Program-made: the position numbers and the translations under genes
In this document: in pieces, positions 23,591 through 33,659 of the stretch
Numbering within the stretch: the first letter of the stretch is position 1
How the letters are laid out: every line of letters starts with the position of its first letter
Assembly: GCF_949987515.2 (NCBI RefSeq)
Contig: NC_082684.1
Coordinates: 20,637,701-20,701,700 of the forward strand
From: Delphinus delphis
Lineage: Eukaryota; Chordata; Mammalia; Artiodactyla; Delphinidae
Length of the DNA stretch: 64,000 bases
Direction of reading: 5' to 3'
The notes under the pieces: model-generated
Database searches by the model: none
What the model was told of the DNA's origin: nothing
Seen by the model: only the letters and a program-made list of their open reading frames with translations

Positions 23591-23700
23591 AATAATATTC
23601 ACTCATCCATTCATTCATTCAACTGTTCTTTGTTGTTGCTGTTGTCCAACATATATTCATTGTATACTATACTAGGTGATGGAAATACAGAGAAAAATGG
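23591..23700 (-). mobile_element. L2-like fragment
   Basis: actcatccattcattcattc, catatattcattgtatacta and ctaggtgatggaaatacaga follow the reverse complement of the L2 3' end (attcattcaacaaatattta, then a ctaggcactggggatacag-type phrase). Confidence 0.55.
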
Positions 23701-23744
23701 CATGTGATGTCTCCATTTCATTATTTCCCAGGGTACTAACTGAG

Positions 23745-24372
23745 TGTGATAAGCAGAATTTTAAGACCTTCAAGATTATACACACACTGTATAATCCCCT
23801 CCCTTTGAATGTAGACTGGATTTTTTTAATATAATGGAATATCACTCCCATGATATTTTAATTGGCAGAAATTTGCTGATGTAATTAAGGCCCTTAATCA
23901 GTTGCCTTCAGGTTAATCAACATGGAGATAATCCTGGGTGGGCCTCGTCTAATTAGTTAAGGGAGACAAGCAGCAGCAGTGGCACTACTCTGATGACCTT
24001 AAAGGAGTAAGATGCCATATTGTGAGAGAAGGGGACCATATGACAAGGACCTGAGGGTGACCTCTAAAAACTGAGAGCAGCCCCTCACCAAGAGCTAGCA
24101 TGAAAATGGTTCATAGCATCAATCACGCAATGGCATGGAAATGAATTATGCCAAAAAACAGTGGGCTTGGAAAAGAATGCTGAGCCTCAGATGAGGTTGC
24201 AGCCACAGTTAATACCTTGATTTCAGTGTGGTGAGGCCCTGACTAGAAGGTTCAACTAACCTGTACCTGGACTCCTAACATGCAGAAACTGAGAACTAAT
24301 AATTTGTGTTGATTTTAGTTCCTAATTGTGGGATAATTTGCTACACAGCAATAGAGAGCTAATACACCGACA
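23745..24372 (+). mobile_element. MLT1-like solo LTR (ERVL-MaLR)
   Basis: Old endogenous retrovirus-like LTR in sense orientation. Landmarks in order: ataatcccctccctttgaat, gctgatgtaattaaggccct, gataatcctgggtgggcctc, atgccatattgtgagagaag, cctgagggtgacctctaaaa, then a final gcaatagagagctaatacac. No internal retroviral genes flank it, so it is a solo LTR. Heavily decayed; exact subfamily not set. Confidence 0.75.
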
Positions 24373-24674
24373 AATAAAGTGCTAAAAGTACTATGAGAGA
24401 ACAGTGTGGCAAGTAAGGTGGGCACAAAGAAAGAGGTTATAAAATCTTCTTGTTAGGATGAATGAAGAGGTCACTGTAGATTGGTTCATGAAATTTGATT
24501 GCGTCTGAAACATGTGTTTCCTAAGCGACTGTTACAGGACTAACACGAGGTGTTGGATACGTAATCGTAGAAAAACGATTTTCCCAGATCTTGAGTTGCT
24601 AAAATACTGACAATGTACGAGGTAGGACAGTGCATGCATCAGGGGATACTCAGAGCAAAGGCAGGCTAGTAACA
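24373..24674. other. Unassigned DNA
   Basis: About 300 bp between the LTR and the MIR with nothing recognisable; the text gtgctaaaagtactatgaga may be another scrap of the L2-like repeat. Confidence 0.45.
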
Positions 24675-24925
24675 GCTAAGAGTTATTGGGAGCTTATTAC
24701 ACAACAACCACTAGTTTAAATGGTCAACATGTATTAACTTATTTAATATTCAAAACAACATAATGGCATAGCTGCTATTATTATCCCCAGTTCAGTGGTG
24801 AAAAAACTGAGGGATAGATAGAGTAGGTAAATTACACAGTGTCATGCAGCCATTAACTGGTATAGTTCAGATTCATCCCTAGGTGGTCTGACTGCCGAGT
24901 ACCTGCTCATAACCATATGCTATAA
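24675..24925 (-). mobile_element. MIR SINE, nearly full length
   Basis: Reverse MIR: catgtattaacttatttaat, ctattattatccccagttca, aaaaactgagggatagatag, gtaaattacacagtgtcatg, cctaggtggtctgactgccg, ending aaccatatgctataa. All segments are in the expected order. Confidence 0.85.
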
Positions 24926-25483
24926 GAATATACAGTGGCATAAAACAGGTTAACATATTCTGAGAAGTATTTTTTGCTTTGGATTTTCTGTTGTCAACTG
25001 GATGAAGAATATTAGCCACTCCTACTCCTTCTTGGTTAATGTTTCATTGGTCTATCTGCCTTAAACTACAAAATGATGATAAAAATATGTGTGATAAAAA
25101 ATGTGATTATATTCTGGGACTATGGTGGACACAATATTAATAAAAGAGTTACTGAATGAGAAAGAAGTTTGGGGTGGAGTTGGAGTGGTTAAGAAAAGGA
25201 TTACAAAAAATAAAATCTGGGACAAATATCTTGAAATTATTTTAGATGTTTTACCTAAATACGTAATAAAGACACTTAATTTAATGTCTCAGTAACTTTT
25301 GCATGAAATAAAATATATCTCTAAGTGATGAAATCCAGAGTTCCAAATCTGTCATTATAAAAGTCAGTTGGACTTTCAAAGGTTTTCCGCAATGGAACAG
25401 AGCAGTGAAGGGTTAACGTGTAATTGTACTCTAATCTCACTCTGAGTGAAAAAGCTTAATTTTATCTGAATTAAGTATTATAC
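24926..25483. other. Unassigned DNA
   Basis: No gene or repeat recognised. Confidence 0.5.
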
Positions 25484-25497
25484 AAAAAAGGTTTACT

Positions 25498-25698
25498 GGG
25501 ACTTCCCTGGTGGCTCAGTGGTTAAGAGTCCGCCTGCCAATGCAGGGGACACGGGTTCGTGCCCCGGTCCAGGAAGATCCCACATGCCGCAGAGTGGCTG
25601 GGCCCGTGAGCCATGGCCGCTGGGCCTGCGCATCCAGAGCCTGTGCTCTGCAAAGGGAGAGGCCACAACAGTGAGAGACCCGCGTACCGTAAAAAAAA
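25498..25698 (+). mobile_element. CHR-type SINE
   Basis: Compact CHR SINE with head gggacttccctggtggctca, B-box-like gggttcgtgcccc and end gcgtaccgt plus A. The target-site duplication aaaaaaggtttact (25484-25497 and 25699-25712) is exact. Confidence 0.96.
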
Positions 25699-25712
25699 AA
25701 AAAAGGTTTACT

Positions 25713-26716
25713 AGACTCTGTGACCCGATTTTATACATTCAGTTTTATGATGTGTATTATGATTACATGCAGATTTCCATTCTAATGGAGAATAGGGTGA
25801 ACTTCTTAATTTTCAAAGACCAATTGTATCACTGCTGATGTGTGCATACATATTTTTACAGAAATCCATTCATTAATACTCTTGCAGTCAAAATGCCTCC
25901 TATTAATGCAGAAGAAAATAACACTATGTGAGCTAGATTTTTTTTCAGTTCTGTCACAGAGTCTATTCCCATATTAAGTTAATACAAAAATTCTCTCTGA
26001 TTCATGAGATCAAACTGAAGCATCCCACACCTGGCTTTTAAGAAATATTTTATAATTTTAGTGTTTCTGTTCCATACAGTTAGAAATTGGAGTTCCCGTG
26101 TTTGTCATTTTTGTTTTGTTCTCTTTTACTGAAGGAGAGAAGAGAACATTTTGCTTCTATATGAGAACTGGAATAGAGAAAATAATTGCCCTTTTCTGGT
26201 GTCATTGACAGATGATTTTCTCTATTTCTAATTCCCCACATGTAATTAAGTTCTCTTAGAAACCACTTTTTAATGATTTCCAATATTATAAAGAAGCGAA
26301 CAACAAGATTGAGAAATACTGAAGGTGTGTTCTTGATTCTACCTTAAAGAGACAAACCCTGCTATGTTAAATATAGTTTCATTACTGGTGAAATACAAGA
26401 CAAATTTCTAGAGAAGTAGTATGTCTTCTCAGCACGTTACACATACATCTTCAATGTTCCAGGTGCTAAGGACACAAATAAAAACATATGGGTCCTGCTT
26501 TCAAAGAGCTTAGTCTAAGGAATGAGGCTCAAAAATACAGGGGATATGATGAAGAGATGATTTCAAAATAGAGTAATAAATTCCATGATGATTTAGACAT
26601 ATGGTAAAGTGAGAGGCCATTGGCTAAATGACACATAATGAGGCTTTAAAGTGGTAAGAAAAGTACTATTCTTCTTATCAGCGAATTGTGAAATGATGCT
26701 TATGTTAAAGCCTCTC
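25713..26716. other. Unassigned DNA with an L2-like stretch
   Basis: At about 26455-26640 the text aggtgctaaggacacaaata and tttcaaagagcttagtctaa resembles the reverse L2-type repeat seen elsewhere in the window. The rest shows nothing recognisable. Confidence 0.4.
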
Positions 26717-26733
26717 AAAATTGCTGAGGTGAG

Positions 26734-26925
26734 GGACTTCCCTAGCGGTCCAGTGGTTAAGACTTTGCCTTTTAATGCAAGGGGTGTGGGTTTGATCCCT
26801 GGTCAGGGAGCTACGATCCCATATGCCTTATGGCCAAAAAAACAAGACATAAAACAGAAGCAATATTGTAACAAATTCAATAAAGACTTAAAATGTGGTC
26901 CACATTTTAAAAAAAAAGTCTTAAA
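26734..26925 (+). mobile_element. tRNA-derived SINE, second type
   Basis: Head ggacttccctagcggtccag with B-box-like gggtttgatccc, then a distinct tail after the ccttatggcc segment: aaaacagaagcaatattgta, acaaattcaataaagactta. This differs from the CHR body. The 17-bp target-site duplication aaaattgctgaggtgag (26717-26733 and 26926-26942) is exact. Confidence 0.94.
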
Positions 26926-27146
26926 AAAATTGCTGAGGTGAGCTCATGAGTTTACATTTATGTTTGTTAAACAACAAAGCTGTGTCTACCAACACAGGTT
27001 ATGGCACAAGTATACTATAACATATAGGTTAATTCTCGAGATGTTTTTGAGGATAATTTTTGTCTTGAAAACCAGTGATTATGGAGCTTTATTCAAATAT
27101 TTTTCAAAATGTAAAAACAAATCCAGACTTCTGGAAGATATTGATA

Positions 27147-27639
27147 CAGTAAAGGCATACGCCTCAGAGATATTGTGCGTTGGGTTCCAAGCCACAGCAA
27201 TAAAGCAAATATCAAAATAAAACGAATAAACACGAATTTTTTCGTTTCCCAGTGAATATGAAAGTTATGTATACTCTATACTGTAGTCTATTAAGGGTGC
27301 AATAGCATTATGTCTAAAAAACAATGTACATACCTTAATTAAAAAATACTTTATTGGTAAAAAATGCTAACCATCATCTGAGCCTCAGCAAGTCATAGTA
27401 TTATCAAAGATCACTGATAGCAGATCACCATAACAAATATGTTAATGATGAAAAAGTCTGAATTATCATGAGAATTAACCAAAATGTGACAGAGACACAA
27501 AGTGACCAAATGCGATTGGAAAAAATGGCGCTGCTACACTTGCTTGATACAGGGTTGCCACAAAGCTTCAGTTCTTAAAAAATGCAGTGCCTTTTGTGAA
27601 GCACAATAAAGCAAAGCACAGGAAAATGAGGTATGCTTG
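27147..27639 (-). mobile_element. Internally deleted Tigger (mariner) DNA transposon
   Basis: Both ends of a Tigger1-like element in reverse orientation, flanked by TA dinucleotides (27145-27146 and 27640-27641). The left end has aaaggcatacgcctcagaga and the 3' non-coding block around aacaatgtacataccttaat. The right end has caaagtgaccaaatgcgatt, gatacagggttgccacaaag and agcacaataaagcaaagcac. The transposase region is gone, so the element was cross-mobilised or later deleted. Confidence 0.85.
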
Positions 27640-27641
27640 TA

Positions 27642-28074
27642 ATTCAATGCTTGGACATTTTATCAACACAAAAATACACAACCAAAACATGTATTTTTAA
27701 AAGGGAAGGAGAAGATGGAAAAAGACTGAAGAGACGTCTTCACAACTGGACCTGCTTGTAAACCATACGAGGAAAAAAAAATAAATTATCTATGCTAATT
27801 AGAGAACATATGAACATTATGAGAAGTGAAGAATATAGCTCACTTTTTGTAGTTTGGAAAAAGAAAAGAGTAGCTGAGAGGGATTAAAATACATTATAAT
27901 TCTGAACTTCTAGTAGCACCTATGTGTGTGAAGAACATGTTTTTGGATGAATATTCTCTCTCTCTCTCTCTCTCTGTATTATTTACATTATATATGCTAT
28001 AGTTGGAATATAGAATCAATTCAGGTGGAAGCACTTTGTTTTTGACCCAACCATTCATGAATATAACCTTTTTT
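27642..28074. other. Unassigned DNA with (TC)n tract
   Basis: Contains a (TC)n run at about 27954-27975. Nothing else recognised. Confidence 0.5.
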
Positions 28075-28554
28075 TTTCAGTAGCTCACAGCTTTATTTTT
28101 TAAATTCTATTTATTTAAATTAAAAAGTAATACACTCATTTTTTTCTTTCAACCACACCTCCACATATCTGCAACTGCAAATCTATTCTCTCCATATATA
28201 TATGAGCTTCACATAAATACAGAGATACCACATATAAGAGAAAATATATATTTGTCTTTCCCTGTTGAACTTAATTCACTTAGCATAATGCCCTTGAAGT
28301 CCATCCATGTTATTGCAAATGGCAAGATTTCACTATTTTTTATGGCTGAGTAATATTCCATTGTGTGTATATGTATGCCATAATTTTTTTATTCATTCAC
28401 CTGTTGGTGGACACTAGGTAGTTTCCATATCTTAGCCATTATAAATAATGCTAAAATAAACATGGGGGGGCATATATCTTTTCAGATTACTATTTTCATT
28501 TCTTCAGATATACCCAGGAGTGGAATTGCTGGATCATATGGTAGTTCTATTTTT
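28075..28554 (-). mobile_element. Old L1 3' end (left part of the interrupted host element)
   Basis: Older reverse-oriented L1: T-rich start, gaagtccatccatgttattg, tttttatggctgagtaatat, tggaattgctggatcatatg. It stops at ggtagttctattttt, the left copy of the L1-B target-site duplication (28540-28554), and resumes from the duplicated copy at 35634. Confidence 0.88.
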
Positions 28555-28941
28555 TTTTAGTGAAAAAAAGTACCTTTATTATTTTTTTTACATTTCTAAT
28601 GGAGTATAATTGTTTTACAATGTTGTGTTAGCTTCTGCTGTATAACAAAGTGAATCAGCTATATGTATACATATGTTCCCATATCCCTACCTCTTGCATC
28701 TCCCTCTCACTCTCCATAACCCACCCCTCTAGGTGGTCACAAAGCACCGAGCTGATCTCCCTGTGCTTTGCAGGTGTTTCCCACTATCTATTTTGCATTT
28801 GGTAGTGTATATATCTCAATGTTACTCTCTCACTATATCCCAGCCTCCCATCACCCCCTCCCTGTGTCCTCAAGTCCATTCTCTACACCTGTGTCTTTAT
28901 TTCTGTCCAGCCACTAGGTTCACAAAAGCCTATTTCTTTTT

Positions 28942-31900
28942 TTAGATTCCATATATATGTGTTAGCATATGGTATTTGTTTTTCTCTTTATGACTTACTT
29001 CACTCTGTATGACAGTCTCTAGGTTCACCCACCTCACTACAAGTAACTCAAGTTTGTTTCTTTTCACGGCTGAGTAATATTCCATTGTACATATGTGCCA
29101 CGTCTTCTTTATCCATTCATCTTTTGATGGACATTTGGGTTGCTTCCATGTCCTGGCTATTGTAAATAGTGCTGCAATGAATATTGTGGTACATGTCTTT
29201 ATTTGAATTGTGGTTTTCTCAGGGTACATGCCCATTAGTAGGATTGCTGGGTCGTGGGGTAATTCTATATTTAGTTTTTTAAGGAACCTCCATACTGTTC
29301 TCCATAGGCTGTATCAATTTACTTTCCCACCAACCGTGCAAGAGGGTTCCCTTTTCTCCACAACCTCTCCAGCATTTATTGTTTGTAGATTTTTTGATGA
29401 TAGCCATTCTGACTGTAGTTTGGATTTGCATTTCTCTAATGATTAATGATGTTGAGCATCCTTTCATGTGTTTGTTGGCAATCTGTATATCTTCTTTGGA
29501 GAAATGTCTATTTAGGTCTTTTGCCCATTTTTGGATTGGGTTGTTTGTTCTTTTGACATTGAACTGCATGAGCTGCTTGTATATTTTGGATATTAATTCT
29601 TTGTCAGTTTCTTCATATACAAATATTTTCTTCCATTCTGAGGGTTGTCTTTTCATCTTGTTTATGATTTCCTTTGCTGTGCAAAAGCTTTTAAGTTTCA
29701 TTAGGTCCCATTTGTTTACTTTTATTTTTATTTCCATTACTCTAGGAGGTGTGTTAAAAAGGATCTTGCTGGGGTTTATGTCGTAGAGTGTTCTGCCTAT
29801 GTTTTCCTCTAAGAGTTTTATAGTGTCTGGCCTTACATTTAGGTCTTTAATCCATTGTGGTTTTATTTTTGTGTATGATTTTAGGAAGTATTCTAATTTC
29901 ATTCTTTTACATGTAGCTGTCCAGTTTTCCCAGCACCACTTATTGAAGAGGCTGTCTTTTCTTCATTGTAATTTTTGCCTCCTTTGTCAAAGATAAGGTG
30001 ACCACATGTGTGTGGGTTTATCTTTGGGCTTTCTATCCTGTTCCATTGATCTATATTCCTGTTTTTGTGCCAGTACCATACTGTCTTGATTACTGTAGCT
30101 TCGTCATATAGTCTCAAGTCAGGAAGCCTGATTCCTCCAGCTTCATTTTTCTTTCTCAAGATTCCTTTAGCTATTCGGAGTCTTTTGTGTTTCCATACAA
30201 ATTGTAAATTTTTTGGTTCTAGTTCTGTGAAAAATGCCATTGGTAGTTTGATAGGGATTGCATTGAATATATAGATTGCTTTGGGTAGTACAGTCATTTT
30301 CACAGTGTTCATTCTTGCAATCCAAGAACATGGTATATATTTCTGTTTGTTTGTATTGATTTCTTTCATCAGTGTCTTATAGTTTTCTGCATACAGGTCT
30401 TTTGTATCCATGGACAGATTTACTCCTGGTATTTTATTCTTTTGGTTGCAATGGTAAATGGAAGTGTTTCCTTAATTTCTCCTTTTGATTTCTTGTTGTT
30501 AGTATAAAGGAATGGAAGAGATTTCTGTGCATTAATTTTGTATCCTACTCTTTTACCAAATTCATTGATTAGTTCTAGTAGTTTTCTGGTGGCATCTTTA
30601 GCATTCTCTATGTATAGCATCATGTCATCTGCAAACAGTGATGGTTTTACTTCTCCTTTTCCAATTTGGATTCATTTCTTTTTCTTCTCTGATTGTCATG
30701 GTTAAAACTTCCAGAACTATGTTGAATAACAGTGGTGAGAGTGGACACTCTTGTCTTGTTCCTGATCTTAGGGGAAATTGTTTCAGTTTTTTACCATTGA
30801 GAATGATGTTGGCTGTGGGTTTGTCATATGTGGCCTTTATTATGTTGAGGTAGGTCCCCTCTATGCCCACTTTCTGGAGTGTTTTTATCATAAGTAGGTG
30901 TTGAATTTTGTCAAAGGCTTTTTCTGCACCTATTGAGATTACCGTAGGGTTTTTATCTTTCAGTCTTTTAATATAGTGTATCACATTGACTGATTTGCAT
31001 ATGTTGAAGAATCCTTACATTCCTGGAATAAACACCATTTGATCATGGTGTATGATTCTCTTTATGTGCTGTTGGATTCTGTTTGCTAGTATTTCGTTGA
31101 GGATTTTTGCATCTATGTTCATCAGTGATATTGACCTATAGTTTTCTTTTTTTGTGACATCTTTGTGTATTTTTGGTATCAGGGTGACGCTGGCCTTGTA
31201 GAATGAGTTTGGGAGTATTCCTCCCCCTGATACATTTTGGAAGAGTTTGAGAAGGATCGGTGTTATTTCTTTTCTAAACGTTTGATAGAATTCACCTGTG
31301 AAGTCTCTGGTTCTGGGCTTTTCTTTGTTTGAAGATTTTTAATCACAGTTTCAATTTCAGTGCTTGTGATTGGTCTGTTCATATTTTCTATTTCTTCCTG
31401 GTTGAGTCTTAGAAGGTTGTACCTTTCTAAGAACTTGTCCATTTCTTCCAGGTTGCCCATTTTATTGGCACAGTGTTGCTTTTAATAGTCTCTCATGATC
31501 CTTTGTATTTCTGCAGTGTCAATTGTTACTTCTCCTTTTTCATTTTAATTCTGTTGATTTGAGTCTTCTCCCTTTTTTACCTGATGTCTCTGGCTAATGG
31601 TTTATCAATTTTGTTTATCTTCACAAATCATTAGCTTTTAGTTTATTGGTCTTTGTTATTACTTCCTTCATTTCTTTTTCATTTATTTCTTATTTGATCT
31701 TTATGATTTCTTGCCTTCTGCTAACTGTTGTTATTGTTGTTCTTTCTCTAATTGGTTAGGTATAAGGTTAGATTGTTTATTTGAGATTTTTCTTGTTACT
31801 TGAGTTGGGATTGTATTGCTATAAACTTCCCTCTTAGAACTGCTTAGGCTGAATCCCATAGGTTTTGGGTCGTCGTGTTTTCATTGTCATTTGTTTCTAG

Positions 31901-32710
31901 GTATTTTTATTTCCTCTTTGATTTCTTCAGTGATCTCTTGGTAATTTAGTAGTGTATTGCTTAGCCTCCATGTATTTGTATTTTTTACAGATTTTTTCCT
32001 GTAATTGATATCTAGTCTCATAACATTGTGGTCGGAAAATATTCTTGATACGATTTCAATTTTCTTAAATTTATTGAGCCTTGATTTGTGACCCAAGATA
32101 TGATCTATTGTGGAGAATGTTCCATGTGCACTTGATAAGAAAGTGTATTCTGTTACTTTTGGATGGAATGTCCTATAAATATCAATTAAGTCCATCTTGT
32201 CTAATGTGTCATTTAAAGCTTATGTTTCCTGATTTATTCTCATTTTGGATGATCTATCCATTGGTTCATGTGGGGTGTTAAAATCCCTTACTATTATTGT
32301 GTTACTGTCAATTTCCCCTTTTGTGTCCTTTAGCATTTGCGTTACATATGGAGGTGCTCCTATGTTTGGTGCATAAATATTTACAATTGTTATATCTTCT
32401 TCTTTGATTAAGCCCTGATCATTATGTAGTGCCCTTGGTCTCTTTTAATAGTCTTTATTTTAAAGTCTATTTTGTCTGATATGAGTATTACTACTCCAGC
32501 TTTCCTTTGATTTCCATGTGCATGGAATACATTTTTCCATCCCCTCACTTTCAGTCTGTATGTTTCCCTAGGTCTGAAGTGGGTCTCTTGTAGACAGCAT
32601 AAATATGGGTCTTGTTTTTGTATCCATTCAGCCAGTCTGTATCTTTTGGTTGGGGAATTTAATCCATTTACATTCAAGGTTATTACCAATATATATATTC
32701 CTATTACCAT
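28942..32710 (-). pseudogene. L1 ORF2 (endonuclease-reverse transcriptase), broken (L1-B)
   Basis: ORF2p nicks DNA and primes reverse transcription at the nick. The start (ATG at 32710) opens with the endonuclease: LNVNGLNSPTKRYRLAEWIQ, then LQETHF with the metal-binding Glu, and further on HILGHKS and SDHNVMRLDI, which holds the catalytic Asp-His pair. The reverse transcriptase part gives [20 protein letters not shown] (30625-30984) and the FADD catalytic motif at 30624-30635, which falls in a different frame after a small deletion. C-terminal blocks run to the natural stop (…NKYHMLTHIYGI) at 28942. At least eight frame breaks divide the roughly 1,250-codon frame. Confidence 0.93.
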
Positions 32711-32792
32711 TTTCTTAATTGTTTTGGGTTTGTTCCTGTGGGTCTTTTCCTTCTCTTGCGGTTTCCTCCTAAAGAAGTTCCTTTAGCATTTG

Positions 32793-33659
32793 TTATATAG
32801 CTGGTTTGCTGGTGCTGAATTCTCTTAACTTTTGCTTGTGTGTAAAGGTTTTAATTTCTCCATTGAATCTGAATGAGATCCTTGCTGGGTAGAGTAATCT
32901 TGGTTGTAGGTTTTTCCCTTTCATCACTTTAAATGTGTCCTGCCACTCCCTTCTGGCTTGCAGAGTTTCTGCTAAGAGATCAGCTGTTAACCTTATGGGG
33001 ATTCCCTGGTATGTTATTTGTTGCTTTTCCCTTGCTGCTTTTAATATGTTTTCTTTGTATTTAATTTTTGAGAGCTTGATTATTATGTGTCTTGGCATCT
33101 TTCTCCTTATGTTTACCCTGTATGGGACTCTCTGTGCTTCCTGGACTTGATTGACTATTTCCTTTCCCATGTTAGGGAAGTTTTCGACTGTAATCTCTTC
33201 AAATATTTTCTCAGACAATTTCTTTTTCTCTTCTTCTTCTGGAACCCCTATAATTTGAATGTTGGTGCATTTAATGTTTTCCCAGAGGTCTCTGAGACTG
33301 CCCTCAATTCCTTTCATTCTTTTTTCTTTATTTTGTTCTGCAGCAGTTATTTGCACTACTCTGTCTTCCAGGTCATTTATCCATTCTTCTGCCTCAGTTA
33401 TTCTGGTATTGGTTCTTTCTAGAGTATGTTTAATTTAATTTATTGTGTTGTTCATCATTTATATGCTCTTTAGTTCTTCTAGGTCCTTGTGAAACGTTTC
33501 TTGTATTTTCTCCATTCTATTTCCAAGATTTTGGATCATCTTTATTATGATTTCTCTGAATTCTTTTTCAGGTAGACTGCCTGTTTCCTCTTCATTTACT
33601 TGGTGTGATGGTTTTTTACCTTGCTCCTTCATCTGCTGCATATTTCTCTGTCTTCTAAT
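32793..33659 (-). pseudogene. L1 ORF1 (RNA-binding protein), broken (L1-B)
   Basis: ORF1p is the trimeric nucleic-acid chaperone that coats L1 RNA. The N-terminal part (33459-33641) holds EEETGSLPEKEFREIIIKMI and the coiled coil, ending in a premature stop at LEELKSI. The second part (32793-33356) starts in the distal coiled coil and contains the RRM and C-terminal domains, including NFPNMGKEIVNQVQEAQRVP and the YQGIPIRLTADL segment. The expected initiator (ahead of RRQRN) reads ATT at 33657-33659, and the last codons are cut by a stop after KPAI. It precedes ORF2 by about 80 nt, the normal bicistronic layout. Confidence 0.92.

Noticed and set aside
23745..24372. Possible intact endogenous retrovirus
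   Set aside because: Only a solo LTR-like segment is present; no gag, pol or env text lies beside it. The same holds for the other LTRs.
29379..29786. Plus-strand frame of 135 codons with membrane-like stretches
   Set aside because: Antisense shadow of L1-B ORF2.
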